From Acidovorax carolinensis (GTDB lineage Bacteria > Pseudomonadota > Gammaproteobacteria > Burkholderiales > Burkholderiaceae_C), in the NCBI RefSeq assembly GCF_002157145.1, contig NZ_CP021361.1, positions 2,101,001 through 2,165,000 on the forward strand: 64,000 bases of DNA. The letters run 5' to 3'. Numbering within the stretch: position 1 is the first letter of the stretch; every line of letters starts with the position of its first letter. Below the pieces are notes generated by a model. That model was not told the DNA's origin and searched no databases. It saw nothing but the letters and a program-made list of their open reading frames with translations. The position numbers were made by a program, and so were the translations under genes. Positions 9,672 through 17,891 of the stretch are shown piece by piece.

Positions 9672-9728
9672 ATTTTGGCCTTCGGCGCATATCAATCAAG
9701 CGCTTTAAGCTATTTATTTCGTAGCAAA
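9672..9728. repeat. Diverged copy of the palindromic element
   Basis: Reverse-oriented copy reading AAATAGCTTAAAGCGCTTGATT on the minus strand, ending in a CGAAGGCCAAAATC tail. It fills most of the gap between the helicase and alkB genes. The right arm is degenerate. Confidence 0.6.
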
Positions 9729-9748
9729 TCACCCATCCCGCAGATGCC

Positions 9749-10408
9749 ATGAACCCGCCCACCCGTCTGTTCGACGACCCACCGCAGCCCGCCCAACCGC
9801 CCGAGGTGCTGGAGCCCGGCGCCCTGGTGCTGCGCGGCTTTGCACTGGAGCAGGCCGCCGATTTGCTGCGTGCAGTGGGGCAGGTGGCGGCGCAGGCGCC
9901 GTTGCGGCACCTCGTCACGCCCGGCGGGCTGCGCATGTCCGTGGCCATGACCAACTGCGGCGCGCTGGGCTGGGTCAGCGACCGCAGCGGCTACCGCTAC
10001 GACCCCATCGACCCCGACAGCGGCCAGCCCTGGCCCGCCATGCCGGCGCGGTTGCGCCAGTTGGCAGGGGACGCAGCCCAGGCGGCGGGCTATCCCGGGT
10101 TTGTGTCCGATGCCTGCCTCGTCAACCGCTATGCACCCGGCACGCGACTGTCGTTGCACCAGGACCGCGACGAGGGCAATTACGCGCACCCCATCGTGTC
10201 CGTGTCCCTGGGCATTGCGGCCATGTTCCTGTGGGGCGGTGCCCAGCGGGCCGACAAGGCGCGGCGCGTTGCGCTGATGCATGGCGATGTGGTGGTGTGG
10301 GGCGGCCCGGCGCGGCTGCGTTTTCATGGCGTGCTGCCCCTGCCCGATGGCTCCCACCCGCTGACGGGCACGCACCGTATCAACCTCACGTTTCGCAAGG
10401 CGGGTTGA
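9749..10408 (+). CDS. alkB: AlkB-type 2-oxoglutarate/Fe(II) dioxygenase (DNA alkylation repair)
   Basis: A 219-residue enzyme that oxidatively removes methyl groups from 1-methyladenine and 3-methylcytosine. It has the Fe ligands HxD in LSLHQDRDE and a later His in RLRFHGVLP, and 2-oxoglutarate-binding arginines in THRINLTFRKAG at the end. The nucleotide-lid sequence NCGALGWVSDRSGYRYD is also typical of AlkB. Length matches the E. coli protein. ATG 9749. It lies between a SNF2 helicase and an EVE-domain gene. Confidence 0.92.
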   Translation: MNPPTRLFDDPPQPAQPPEVLEPGALVLRGFALEQAADLLRAVGQVAAQAPLRHLVTPGGLRMSVAMTNCGALGWVSDRSGYRYDPIDPDSGQPWPAMPARLRQLAGDAAQAAGYPGFVSDACLVNRYAPGTRLSLHQDRDEGNYAHPIVSVSLGIAAMFLWGGAQRADKARRVALMHGDVVVWGGPARLRFHGVLPLPDGSHPLTGTHRINLTFRKAG

Positions 10409-10442
10409 GGGCAAGCGCCACGGCCCCCCTGGATTTGCCACA

Positions 10443-10949
<507 letters not shown>

Positions 10950-11076
10950 AACCCGGGTTCCGCAACCGCTTGACCCACCAGACATCGGCGCCCTGCGCCT
11001 AGTGCCAGCCTGGGCCCGCGCACCTATGATGGCCTGCTGACCACCATGCCCGCGGCACCCCTGCCCGCTCACTGCC

Positions 11077-11892
11077 ATGCGCAACATGCTTGACTTCAGC
11101 TCCTGGCCAGCCCTGCTCTCCACGGTGATGGGGCTGCTGATTGCCTCGCTGCTCATGGTGGGTATCCGGCTGATCTTCATGCAGACCATGCAACGCCGCC
11201 GCGAGCGCGAAAACCGCCAGATCAACGAACGCCTGAAGACCTTGATCGCCGCCTACAAGACGCTGGGCGGATCGTTCACCGGAGAGCTGCAGGTGAACCC
11301 GGCGCACCGGCGCGATGTGCGTGATGCGCGCGACCTGAGCACCATGGTTCCTTCGGGGCCTGGCTCGGCGCTCGGGCCGGATGGCGCCGACGAAGTCTCT
11401 GTGGCGGCCACGGCGCTGTCCGATACCGAGCCCGATGCGCCATCCCCCAGCGGCAGCTCCGCCCGCCAGCGGCGCATCCGCGACGCGGTGGAGGCCGCCC
11501 TGTCGGATGTGATCCTTCTCGGCACCGAAGAACAAGTGCAACTGGCCGCCACCGCTGCCAACGATATGGTGGCCGGGCGCAGCGTGGAAGTGGCGCAGCT
11601 GGTGGTGTCCCTGCGGCAGTTCATCCGCGCCGCGCTGGATCTGGAGCCCATCCCGACCAGCCTGGTAATCCCCCAACAGGGCCCACTGCGACCCGGTGGC
11701 GGAGGTGGCAGCGGCGCATCGGGCCGACGGGGCGGCGCTGAGCGCGGTGCAGATGCCGCGGGCGGGCGCGCTGGCGGTGGGGGTGCCGGTGCGGGTGGAG
11801 CGGGCTGCGGTGGTAGCGGCGGCGCCATGGCACTCGGGTTGGGTGCGCACAGCCTGGCCGATGAGACACCTGCGGCCAGCAGCACGTCGTAG
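11077..11892 (+). CDS. Inner-membrane protein with glycine-rich C-terminal tail, unknown function
   Basis: A 271-residue protein. One N-terminal membrane helix (about residues 12-34) is followed by a basic, charged helix (MQRRRERENRQINERLKTL), a disordered acidic linker, and a helical domain of about 80 residues (RQRRIRDAVEAALSDVILLG...). The last 70 residues are mostly Gly/Ala with Arg. I recognise no domain and infer a cytoplasmic soluble part anchored by one helix. The Gly-rich tail sits in very GC-rich DNA, where open frames arise easily, so its exact end is less certain. Confidence 0.65.
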   Translation: MRNMLDFSSWPALLSTVMGLLIASLLMVGIRLIFMQTMQRRRERENRQINERLKTLIAAYKTLGGSFTGELQVNPAHRRDVRDARDLSTMVPSGPGSALGPDGADEVSVAATALSDTEPDAPSPSGSSARQRRIRDAVEAALSDVILLGTEEQVQLAATAANDMVAGRSVEVAQLVVSLRQFIRAALDLEPIPTSLVIPQQGPLRPGGGGGSGASGRRGGAERGADAAGGRAGGGGAGAGGAGCGGSGGAMALGLGAHSLADETPAASSTS

Positions 11893-11985
11893 GTCGGGCA
11901 GTTTCAGCGCGGTGGCGGACAGGGGCGGAGGATGGACCGTCCGTCATCCGCGCTCCCATCGGGCATGTGAGAAACCTGCGTTTTG

Positions 11986-12042
11986 AGCGTTTTCGGCCCG
12001 TAACGCCCGTTGGATAAACGCTTGCAGCTATCCAATTAAAAG
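11986..12042. repeat. Diverged copy of the palindromic element
   Basis: On the minus strand it reads ATAGCTGCAAGCGTTTATCCAA and ends GGGCCGAAAACGCTC. It lies in the gap between the Gly-rich membrane protein and the convergent methyltransferase gene. Confidence 0.6.
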
Positions 12043-12085
12043 CAACCCGCGAAGCGGTGCGCACTGCTGTCGGGTCGTGCGTCCT

Positions 12086-13060
12086 TCACCCGCCTTGGCC
12101 GGGCAGCTCGGGCGCCTGGTACACCAGCACCTTCAGTGCCCTGCCCTCGTCCACATCGGCAAACACGGCCGGGTTGGCCACGCGCTCGACAAACTTCAGC
12201 TCGGGCGCGAGTTCCTGCATCTGGCTTTGCAAAAAATCCACGCCCAGCTCGGGTGCGTTCAGGCACAGCAGCGCGTGACCGCCCGGTGCCAGCAAATCGG
12301 GCAGGCGGCGCATGAGGCGGGCGTAGTCCTTGGTGGCCACAAAGCTGCCCTTCTGGTAGCTGGGCGGGTCCACGATGACCAGGCCATAGGGGCCGCTGCG
12401 CGTGATCTTGCCCCAGCTGCTGAAGATGTCGTGCGCCAGAAAACTGGCACCGGTGGTGATGCCGTTGAGCTGGTGGTTCTGCTGCCCGATGGCGATGGCG
12501 CCGTGGCTCATGTCCACGTTGACCACCTGCTTGGCGCCCGCCTGCAGCGCCACCACCGAAAACGCGCAGGTGTAGGCAAACAGGTTCAGCACCTTGAGGC
12601 CATAGCGGTCGGCACTGCGCGCGGCGGCATAGTCGCGCACCCAGCGGCGGCCTTGGGCCATGTCGAGGAACAGGCCATGGTTCTGGCCGCGCAGCACATG
12701 CACCTTGAACCGGGCGCCCTGCTCGGTCACCCCATGCGGGTCGGGCACGCTGCCGGCCATCAAGCGCGTTTCGGTGCGGCTCTGGGTGCGCAGCGCCTCA
12801 TTGCGGCACTGAAACACCCAGTTCAGCGGCTGCCCGGGCGCCAGGGCCTCCCATCGCCGGGCCAGCGCGGCGCCGATGGTAGCCAGTTGCGCCTCGGTCT
12901 CGTCGCCGGCGGGCAAAAAGCTGGTGAGCACGAAGACCGGCGGGTAGGCATCGAGCGTCCACTGCTCGCAGCCAGGAAAGCGCCCGCCCCGCCCGTGGAA
13001 GATGCGCTGGGCGTCGGTGGGCAGGGGCATCTGAGCGATGGCGTCGAGCAGGTCTTGCAT
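12086..13060 (-). CDS. Class I SAM-dependent RNA methyltransferase (RlmI/RlmK-like)
   Basis: A 324-residue methyltransferase. Motifs are GLFLDMAQGRRWVRD, the SAM-binding VLNLFAYTCAFSVVALQAGA, the acidic strand end VVNVDMSHGA, and the catalytic VIVDPPSYQKGSF near residue 230. The DPPS-x-KG signature is shared with 23S rRNA cytosine methyltransferases of the RlmI/RlmL type. It lacks the N-terminal PUA domain of RlmI, so the target is uncertain. I place the start at ATG 13060. The frame continues upstream, but only through a palindromic repeat, which would add a meaningless extension. Confidence 0.82.
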   Translation of the reverse strand: MQDLLDAIAQMPLPTDAQRIFHGRGGRFPGCEQWTLDAYPPVFVLTSFLPAGDETEAQLATIGAALARRWEALAPGQPLNWVFQCRNEALRTQSRTETRLMAGSVPDPHGVTEQGARFKVHVLRGQNHGLFLDMAQGRRWVRDYAAARSADRYGLKVLNLFAYTCAFSVVALQAGAKQVVNVDMSHGAIAIGQQNHQLNGITTGASFLAHDIFSSWGKITRSGPYGLVIVDPPSYQKGSFVATKDYARLMRRLPDLLAPGGHALLCLNAPELGVDFLQSQMQELAPELKFVERVANPAVFADVDEGRALKVLVYQAPELPGQGG

Positions 13061-13062
13061 AG

Positions 13063-13122
13063 ATTTATTGAGTGTTTCAGGGCTCCAGCGCTTACCGGAT
13101 AAGCGCTGGTAGCTATTGATAT
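13063..13122. repeat. Palindromic element directly upstream of the methyltransferase start
   Basis: Perfect 10-bp arms CCAGCGCTTA (13085-13094) and TAAGCGCTGG (13100-13109) with a 5-base loop, followed by TAGCTATTGAT. It abuts the methyltransferase ATG and probably replaced the original leader, since no good ribosome site is visible there. Confidence 0.8.
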
Positions 13123-13200
13123 GGAAGCTTTCCGCCCCCTGCCAGGCCCTGTTCAAGTGGCTTCTCGTCCCGCCCTCCGTCGGAATCCGCAGCGTCCTTG

Positions 13201-13353
13201 CGGCAGGCAGAGCGTGGGCAGCGGGAACAGCATCGTCACAGCGGCGATGTCGGCCTACGGCTGCCGATGGCTATGCTTGCAGATTGCCAGCTGGGTAATG
13301 ATGGCGCCGCAGTGCGGCACGGTGTCCATGCCGCCCGCGGCCATGGCACCCAC
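13201..13353 (-). pseudogene. Fragment of a GntP-type permease
   Basis: Directly after the hsdM stop, the minus strand reads GAMAAGGMDTVPHCGAIITQ followed by LAICKHSHRQ, an in-frame stop, and then ADIAAVTMLFPLPT. The pattern GG-DTLPH-GAIIT-LA resembles the conserved C-terminal part of GntP-family (gluconate/organic acid) permeases. No start codon, no full domain and one internal stop mean it is a remnant. Its junction with hsdM suggests that insertion of the restriction locus, or a later deletion, removed the rest. The family call is from memory of the motif. Confidence 0.55.
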
Positions 13354-14961
13354 TCATGGCAACGGGCTCAAGCCCAGGTCTTTCAGAAAATCGTTGTGTT
13401 TGTGCTTGGCCGCCGCAATGGCTTTCTCAATCTCGACCAGTCCACCATGCGTGGCCGACAGGTCAATCTCCGCCTCACCCACCGCCGTGCTGATGTAGCG
13501 CGAAATATTCAGGTTGAAATCGTTCTTCTCGATCTCTGCCATCTCCACGCGCCGCGAATAGCGCGCCTCTTCATCGCGGAACTGATAGGTTTTGATGATC
13601 TTGGCAATGTGCTCATCCGTCAGCTGGTTCTGGCGCTTGCCTTTGGCAAAGTGTTCAGCCGCATTGATGAACAACACGTCGTCCGGCTTCTTGCACTTTT
13701 TCAGCACCAGGATGCACACCGGGATGCCCGTGGAATAGAACAGGTTGGACGGCAAGCCAATCACCGTGTCGATGTGGCCGTCCAGCAATAGCTTCTTGCG
13801 AATGCGCTCCTCCGCACCGCCGCGGAACAGCACCCCGTGCGGCAGGATGATGGCCATCACACCCTCGTCCTTCAGGAAGTGAAAGCCGTGCAGCAAAAAG
13901 GCAAAGTCAGCGGCGGACTTGGGTGCCAGGCCGTGGCTTTTAAAGCGCACATCGTCCGCCATCGCCTCGTTGGGCTCCCAGCGGTAGCTGAACGGCGGGT
14001 TGGCCACGATGGCATCGAACGTGGGCTTCTTGGCCGGGTTCAGCTCGCGCAGCATGTCCCAGTCGTTGGCCAGCGTGTCGCCGTGGAAGATTTCAAACTC
14101 CGTGTCTTTCACCCCATGCAGCAGCATGTTCATGCGCGCCAGGTTGTAGGTGGTGATGTTCTTCTCTTGCCCGTAAATCTTGCCAATGCCATGCGGCCCC
14201 ATGCGCTTGCGCACGTTCAAAAGCAGCGAGCCCGACCCACAGGCAAAGTCCATCACGCTGTCCAGGCGCTGCTTCACGCCGGTTTTGGGCTCCTGGCTGT
14301 CCAGCGTCACGATGGTAGAGAGGATGTCCGAAATTTGCTGCGGCGTATAAAACTCGCCCGCCTTCTTGCCCGAGCCTGCCGCAAACTGGCCAATCAAGTA
14401 CTCATACGCATCGCCCAGCGCATCCACGTTGGTTGAAAAGTCTGCCAATCCTTCCGCAATCTTCTGGATCACCACGCACAGCTTCGCATTGCGCTCGGTG
14501 TAGGTCTTGCCTAGCTTGGGCGAGCCCAGGTCAATTTCAGAAAACAACCCGCCAAACGTGCTCTGAAAAGACTCGGTTTCGATGTATTTGAAGCCCTCTT
14601 GCAGTGTGTTGAGCAAGCCCGCGTGCTGCGTGCGCGCCATGTGCGCAATACTGCTCCACAGGTGCTGCGGCTCGATCACGTAGTGCACCTTGCGGCGCAT
14701 CTGTTTTTCAAACGCGGGCACATCGGCTGCGTTGTCGGCATACCAAACGGCCAGGGGCACCCTGCCGTCATCTTCTGCCAGCTTGGGGTAGTCGCTGCCC
14801 AGTTCTTTTTTGGCGGCAGTTTCGTAGTTGTCTGACAGATAGCGCAGAAACAGAAACGACAGCATGTAGTCGCGGAAATCATCCGCATCCATCGCACCGC
14901 GCAGTTGGTCGGCAATGGCCCACAGGGTCTTGCCCAGTTGTATTTGGTTTTGTTCGGTCAT
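13354..14961 (-). CDS. hsdM: Type I restriction-modification system, DNA methyltransferase subunit HsdM
   Basis: A 535-residue N6-adenine methyltransferase subunit. It has an N-terminal helical HsdM_N domain (residues 8-150), the SAM-binding motif DFACGSG at residues 238-244, and catalytic NPPF at 321-324 (AIVANPPFSYRWEP). It would form M2S with HsdS for methylation and R2M2S for restriction. The ATG at 14961 lies 3 bases after the fic stop, so it is the last gene of the minus-strand operon. hsdM in last position, after hsdR and hsdS, is unusual. Confidence 0.95.
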   Translation of the reverse strand: MTEQNQIQLGKTLWAIADQLRGAMDADDFRDYMLSFLFLRYLSDNYETAAKKELGSDYPKLAEDDGRVPLAVWYADNAADVPAFEKQMRRKVHYVIEPQHLWSSIAHMARTQHAGLLNTLQEGFKYIETESFQSTFGGLFSEIDLGSPKLGKTYTERNAKLCVVIQKIAEGLADFSTNVDALGDAYEYLIGQFAAGSGKKAGEFYTPQQISDILSTIVTLDSQEPKTGVKQRLDSVMDFACGSGSLLLNVRKRMGPHGIGKIYGQEKNITTYNLARMNMLLHGVKDTEFEIFHGDTLANDWDMLRELNPAKKPTFDAIVANPPFSYRWEPNEAMADDVRFKSHGLAPKSAADFAFLLHGFHFLKDEGVMAIILPHGVLFRGGAEERIRKKLLLDGHIDTVIGLPSNLFYSTGIPVCILVLKKCKKPDDVLFINAAEHFAKGKRQNQLTDEHIAKIIKTYQFRDEEARYSRRVEMAEIEKNDFNLNISRYISTAVGEAEIDLSATHGGLVEIEKAIAAAKHKHNDFLKDLGLSPLP

Positions 14962-14964
14962 GGT

Positions 14965-15569
14965 TTACAAGTCTTCAACCCTGTATTCGCTGTAGCCTTC
15001 GTAGTAATAACTCACGTCGATGCCCTTCATGTACAGCTCGCGGTCATTGATCTTGTCGGTCAAGGCATTTTTGAGCAGGTGTTTGATCTCCAGGTCTTTC
15101 ACTACGCTGCGCTCCATAGCCGACAAATACTCCGCCTTGTCCACTGCGTTCCAGTCAATGACCTGCTGGAGCTCCTTTTTCAGTATCAAGTCCAGCCAGA
15201 TGCGCGTTGCGCGTCCGTTGCCCTCTCTGAAGGGATGGGCCACATTCATTTCCACGTATTTTTCAATGATCTGATCAAAATTCAGCTGCGGCATGGCGCT
15301 GATATGCGCCAGCGCCTGCTGCAAATACATGACCGGAGCAAACCGAAAATTGCCCTTTGCCAAATTCACGTCACGCACTTGCCCGCAAACGCATACACCT
15401 CACCAAACAGATACGCATGGATATAGGCCAACCCGGCGAAGGTGCCCACTTCCACGTGGTCGATGTCACCGCTTTCAAACAACTGCTTGGCCTTTTGCTT
15501 GCTCAGTTTTTCTTCTGCCCGGTTGAGTTCAACCTGGCTTGTCAGCTGCAGTTTGTTGCCTAAGACCAT
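14965..15569 (-). pseudogene. Fic-domain protein, split by a one-base deletion
   Basis: Two overlapping frames together make one Fic protein of about 201 residues. The N-terminal frame (15569-15366) ends GEVYAFAGK and then runs out of frame to a stop. The C-terminal frame (15378-14965) resumes with [15 protein letters not shown] and holds the catalytic motif HPFREGNGR. Restoring one G in AAGTG at 15376-15380 gives the expected [12 protein letters not shown]. Intact Fic proteins AMPylate target proteins and commonly sit in type I restriction loci. The lesion is either a real inactivation or a sequencing error. ATG 15569. Confidence 0.85.
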
Positions 15570-15609
15570 GGTGTGACCTTTGCGTTAGAAGTTGATCGGG
15601 TGTGAAGCG

Positions 15610-16620
15610 TCATGGTTTAGTGCGATTCTTGAGGGTGTTTTCCAGCGCCTTGAGTTCAGCTTCATCCTGAGCATCCGCGGCACGAGCTTCTTCAGCCTTG
15701 CGGCGTAGGTCAAAGTCCAGATACAGCGGCTCCAGCTTTTGCTCCATGCGGGCGTGGCTGACGGTGCCAGCCCCGCTGAGCAGCTGGAACCCGTTGGACA
15801 CAATGATCTGCCCCACGTTCTCGCGCCAAAAGCCCATGCTGGTCACGGTTTGCCGTTTGGCGCGCAGCTCGGCGGTTTCCAAGAAGATCACCACCAGCCG
15901 GTTCAGTGTGTCCACTTCGTCTTCGGTCAGGTAGTTCTTGGCCACCAAAATGTCCTGCTTGCGCACCTGGGTGCCCTTCCAGGTCAGCAGGCCGAAGTGC
16001 GGGTCGGCTGGGTTGGCGCGGCTCACGATGAGTTCTGCCGCCGTCTTTTGCGTCACCGCATACAGCAGCAGGTTCTGCACCGTGGCAAAAAAGGTCTGCG
16101 TGGCCTCATCCGTCTTGTCGTAGTCCGCCGCCAGGGCAAACAGGTCGCGCACCTTTTGATAAAAGCGCTTTTCCGAGGCCCGAATGTCCCGGATGCGCGC
16201 CAGCATCTCGTCAAAGTAGTCCGGGCGGCCATCCGGGTTCTTAAGCCGCTCGTCGTCCATCACAAAGCCCTTGACCAGGTACTCCTTAAGCACCGTAGAC
16301 GCCCAGCGGCGAAATTGCACACCACGCGGCGAGCGCACGCGGTAGCCCACGGCCAGTATGGCGTCGAGGTTGTAGAGCGTGACGGGGCGCTGCACCTGGC
16401 GCGTGCCCTCGGTTTGAACTACCGAGGATTCCTCGGCAGTTGCCCCCCGGCTCAGTTCGCCATCTTCATAAATGTTCTTGAGGTGCAGCCCGACGTTGTC
16501 CGTACTGACATCGAACAACTCGGCCATTTCCCGCTGAGAGAGCCAGACGGTTTGGTCTTTGGCGCGCAGTTGAATCTGGCTCTTGCCGTCGTCGGTGGTG
16601 TACAGAATCAGGCCGCTCAT
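15610..16620 (-). CDS. rhuM: RhuM-family protein (virulence RhuM homologue)
   Basis: A 336-residue protein of the RhuM family. Signatures are VWLSQREMAELFDVSTDNVGLHLKNIY near the start, YNLDAILAVGYRVRSPRGVQFRRWA, and a C-terminal helical region. The N-terminal part looks like a DNA-binding Bro/KilA-type fold. The function is unknown; the family is often carried inside type I restriction loci. ATG 16620 overlaps the hsdS stop by 4 bases (ATGA), indicating translational coupling with hsdS. 40 bases separate it from fic. Confidence 0.88.
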   Translation of the reverse strand: MSGLILYTTDDGKSQIQLRAKDQTVWLSQREMAELFDVSTDNVGLHLKNIYEDGELSRGATAEESSVVQTEGTRQVQRPVTLYNLDAILAVGYRVRSPRGVQFRRWASTVLKEYLVKGFVMDDERLKNPDGRPDYFDEMLARIRDIRASEKRFYQKVRDLFALAADYDKTDEATQTFFATVQNLLLYAVTQKTAAELIVSRANPADPHFGLLTWKGTQVRKQDILVAKNYLTEDEVDTLNRLVVIFLETAELRAKRQTVTSMGFWRENVGQIIVSNGFQLLSGAGTVSHARMEQKLEPLYLDFDLRRKAEEARAADAQDEAELKALENTLKNRTKP

Positions 16621-17891
16621 ACCTCCACCGCCTGCGCCGAAGGGAAGAGCTGCTGCATCAGCCCTTTCTTGTGGATCTTGAGGGTTTCGAGTTCTTGGGT
16701 GGCGGCGGTGATGAGGGTGTCGAGGGAGGTGAGGCAGTCGGCGATGCGTTGTTGCTCATCGAGAATTGGGTGAGATATCGCGAGAGGCTCCAGTTCCGTG
16801 TAATACAAATTCTTTACGTTTTGCCCCTCGACTACAGCTGCAAACTGTCTATACATATTTCTAAAGTAGTGGGTGAAGAATAATGGGTTTTGCTTCGTTT
16901 CAAACACACTAATCATTTCACCAATAGCAATATTTTTGATTGGAAGATAACTACAGTTTTTCCCAAAATCCTCTGGCTTTTCGCCCACGCGTGGCACAAG
17001 AATTTCGCCACCTTTACTAAAACGTAAATTTTTCGGATCTATATTTGTTTTTGAATAAGTTTCAGTGATTACAGCTCCGAATTTCGTATAGAGCTCGCCA
17101 TATCGCACACATGGGGTCGCAGCACTTTCCTCTAATGACCATTTGGGGGCACTTTTCCCGTAGTAAAAACTTCCAATAGCACCGATTGTTGTTGGCACCC
17201 AATCCCCCGCGCCCCGAAACTCAGGAAACCGCAGACGCGGTTGGGTTTCGCCTTCGCGGGGGAAAAGCTGCTGCATCAGCCCTTTTTTATGGGTCTTGAG
17301 CGCATCCACTTTGCGCACTTGCGCGGCGATCAGTTCGTCCAAGGAACTCAGGCAATCGGCGATTTCTTGTTGTTCTTGTAAAGTTGGAGTGGGAATTTGG
17401 ACCCCAAAAAATGCATCCTTGCTAATATTCAGTAGACCGTTACTTCGTGCGCCGCTCGTGATGTGCCTTTTTAGCTGCTTCCCATGAAAATTTGCTTCAA
17501 AGCAGTTCTGAAAAAAGCCATTTGAATATCCATATTTGAGGCGAAAGCAAATGAAAACATTTGGCGCAGCAACTTGCCCCCAGTCCTGCAAAAGATAGAT
17601 GCAGCCTTCGGGGAATTTGAGAGAGTTGCCCTTGTTGTAAACAAAGTCCCCATCTTTTACCAACGTGTAGAGCTGATATTGATTACCAGAAATATCCCTT
17701 CCAAATTTTTCAGCCTGGGGGACAAACCCGATCCCAGCAGAAATGCTCACGGGAATTAGCTTCCGTTCACCAACCCGCTCAGTCACCGGGGTAGATGCCT
17801 CGCCCAACGCAACCGGCCTCCAAGGCTCAGCCCCTTGAAACCCAGGAAACCGCAGTTTAGGCACCAGCGCCGACTTATCCGTATTACTCAT
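16617..17891 (-). CDS. hsdS: Type I restriction-modification specificity subunit HsdS
   Basis: A 424-residue subunit with two target-recognition domains, each followed by the same conserved helix. The first helix contains EIADCLSSLDELIAAQ and ends KTHKKGLMQQLFP; the second contains RIADCLTSLDTLITAA and ends KIHKKGLMQQLFP. The duplicated helices act as spacers that set the gap in a bipartite DNA target. DNA of the recognition domains (about 16.78-17.16 kb and 17.40-17.72 kb) is clearly AT-richer than the rest of the window, as expected for exchanged domains. ATG 17891 overlaps the end of hsdR by 8 bases; GTG 17897 is an alternative. Confidence 0.94.
   Translation of the reverse strand: MSNTDKSALVPKLRFPGFQGAEPWRPVALGEASTPVTERVGERKLIPVSISAGIGFVPQAEKFGRDISGNQYQLYTLVKDGDFVYNKGNSLKFPEGCIYLLQDWGQVAAPNVFICFRLKYGYSNGFFQNCFEANFHGKQLKRHITSGARSNGLLNISKDAFFGVQIPTPTLQEQQEIADCLSSLDELIAAQVRKVDALKTHKKGLMQQLFPREGETQPRLRFPEFRGAGDWVPTTIGAIGSFYYGKSAPKWSLEESAATPCVRYGELYTKFGAVITETYSKTNIDPKNLRFSKGGEILVPRVGEKPEDFGKNCSYLPIKNIAIGEMISVFETKQNPLFFTHYFRNMYRQFAAVVEGQNVKNLYYTELEPLAISHPILDEQQRIADCLTSLDTLITAATQELETLKIHKKGLMQQLFPSAQAVEV

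Noticed and set aside
13061..13156. N-terminal extension of the methyltransferase frame
   Set aside because: The extension is encoded by the palindromic element and has no relation to the protein family.
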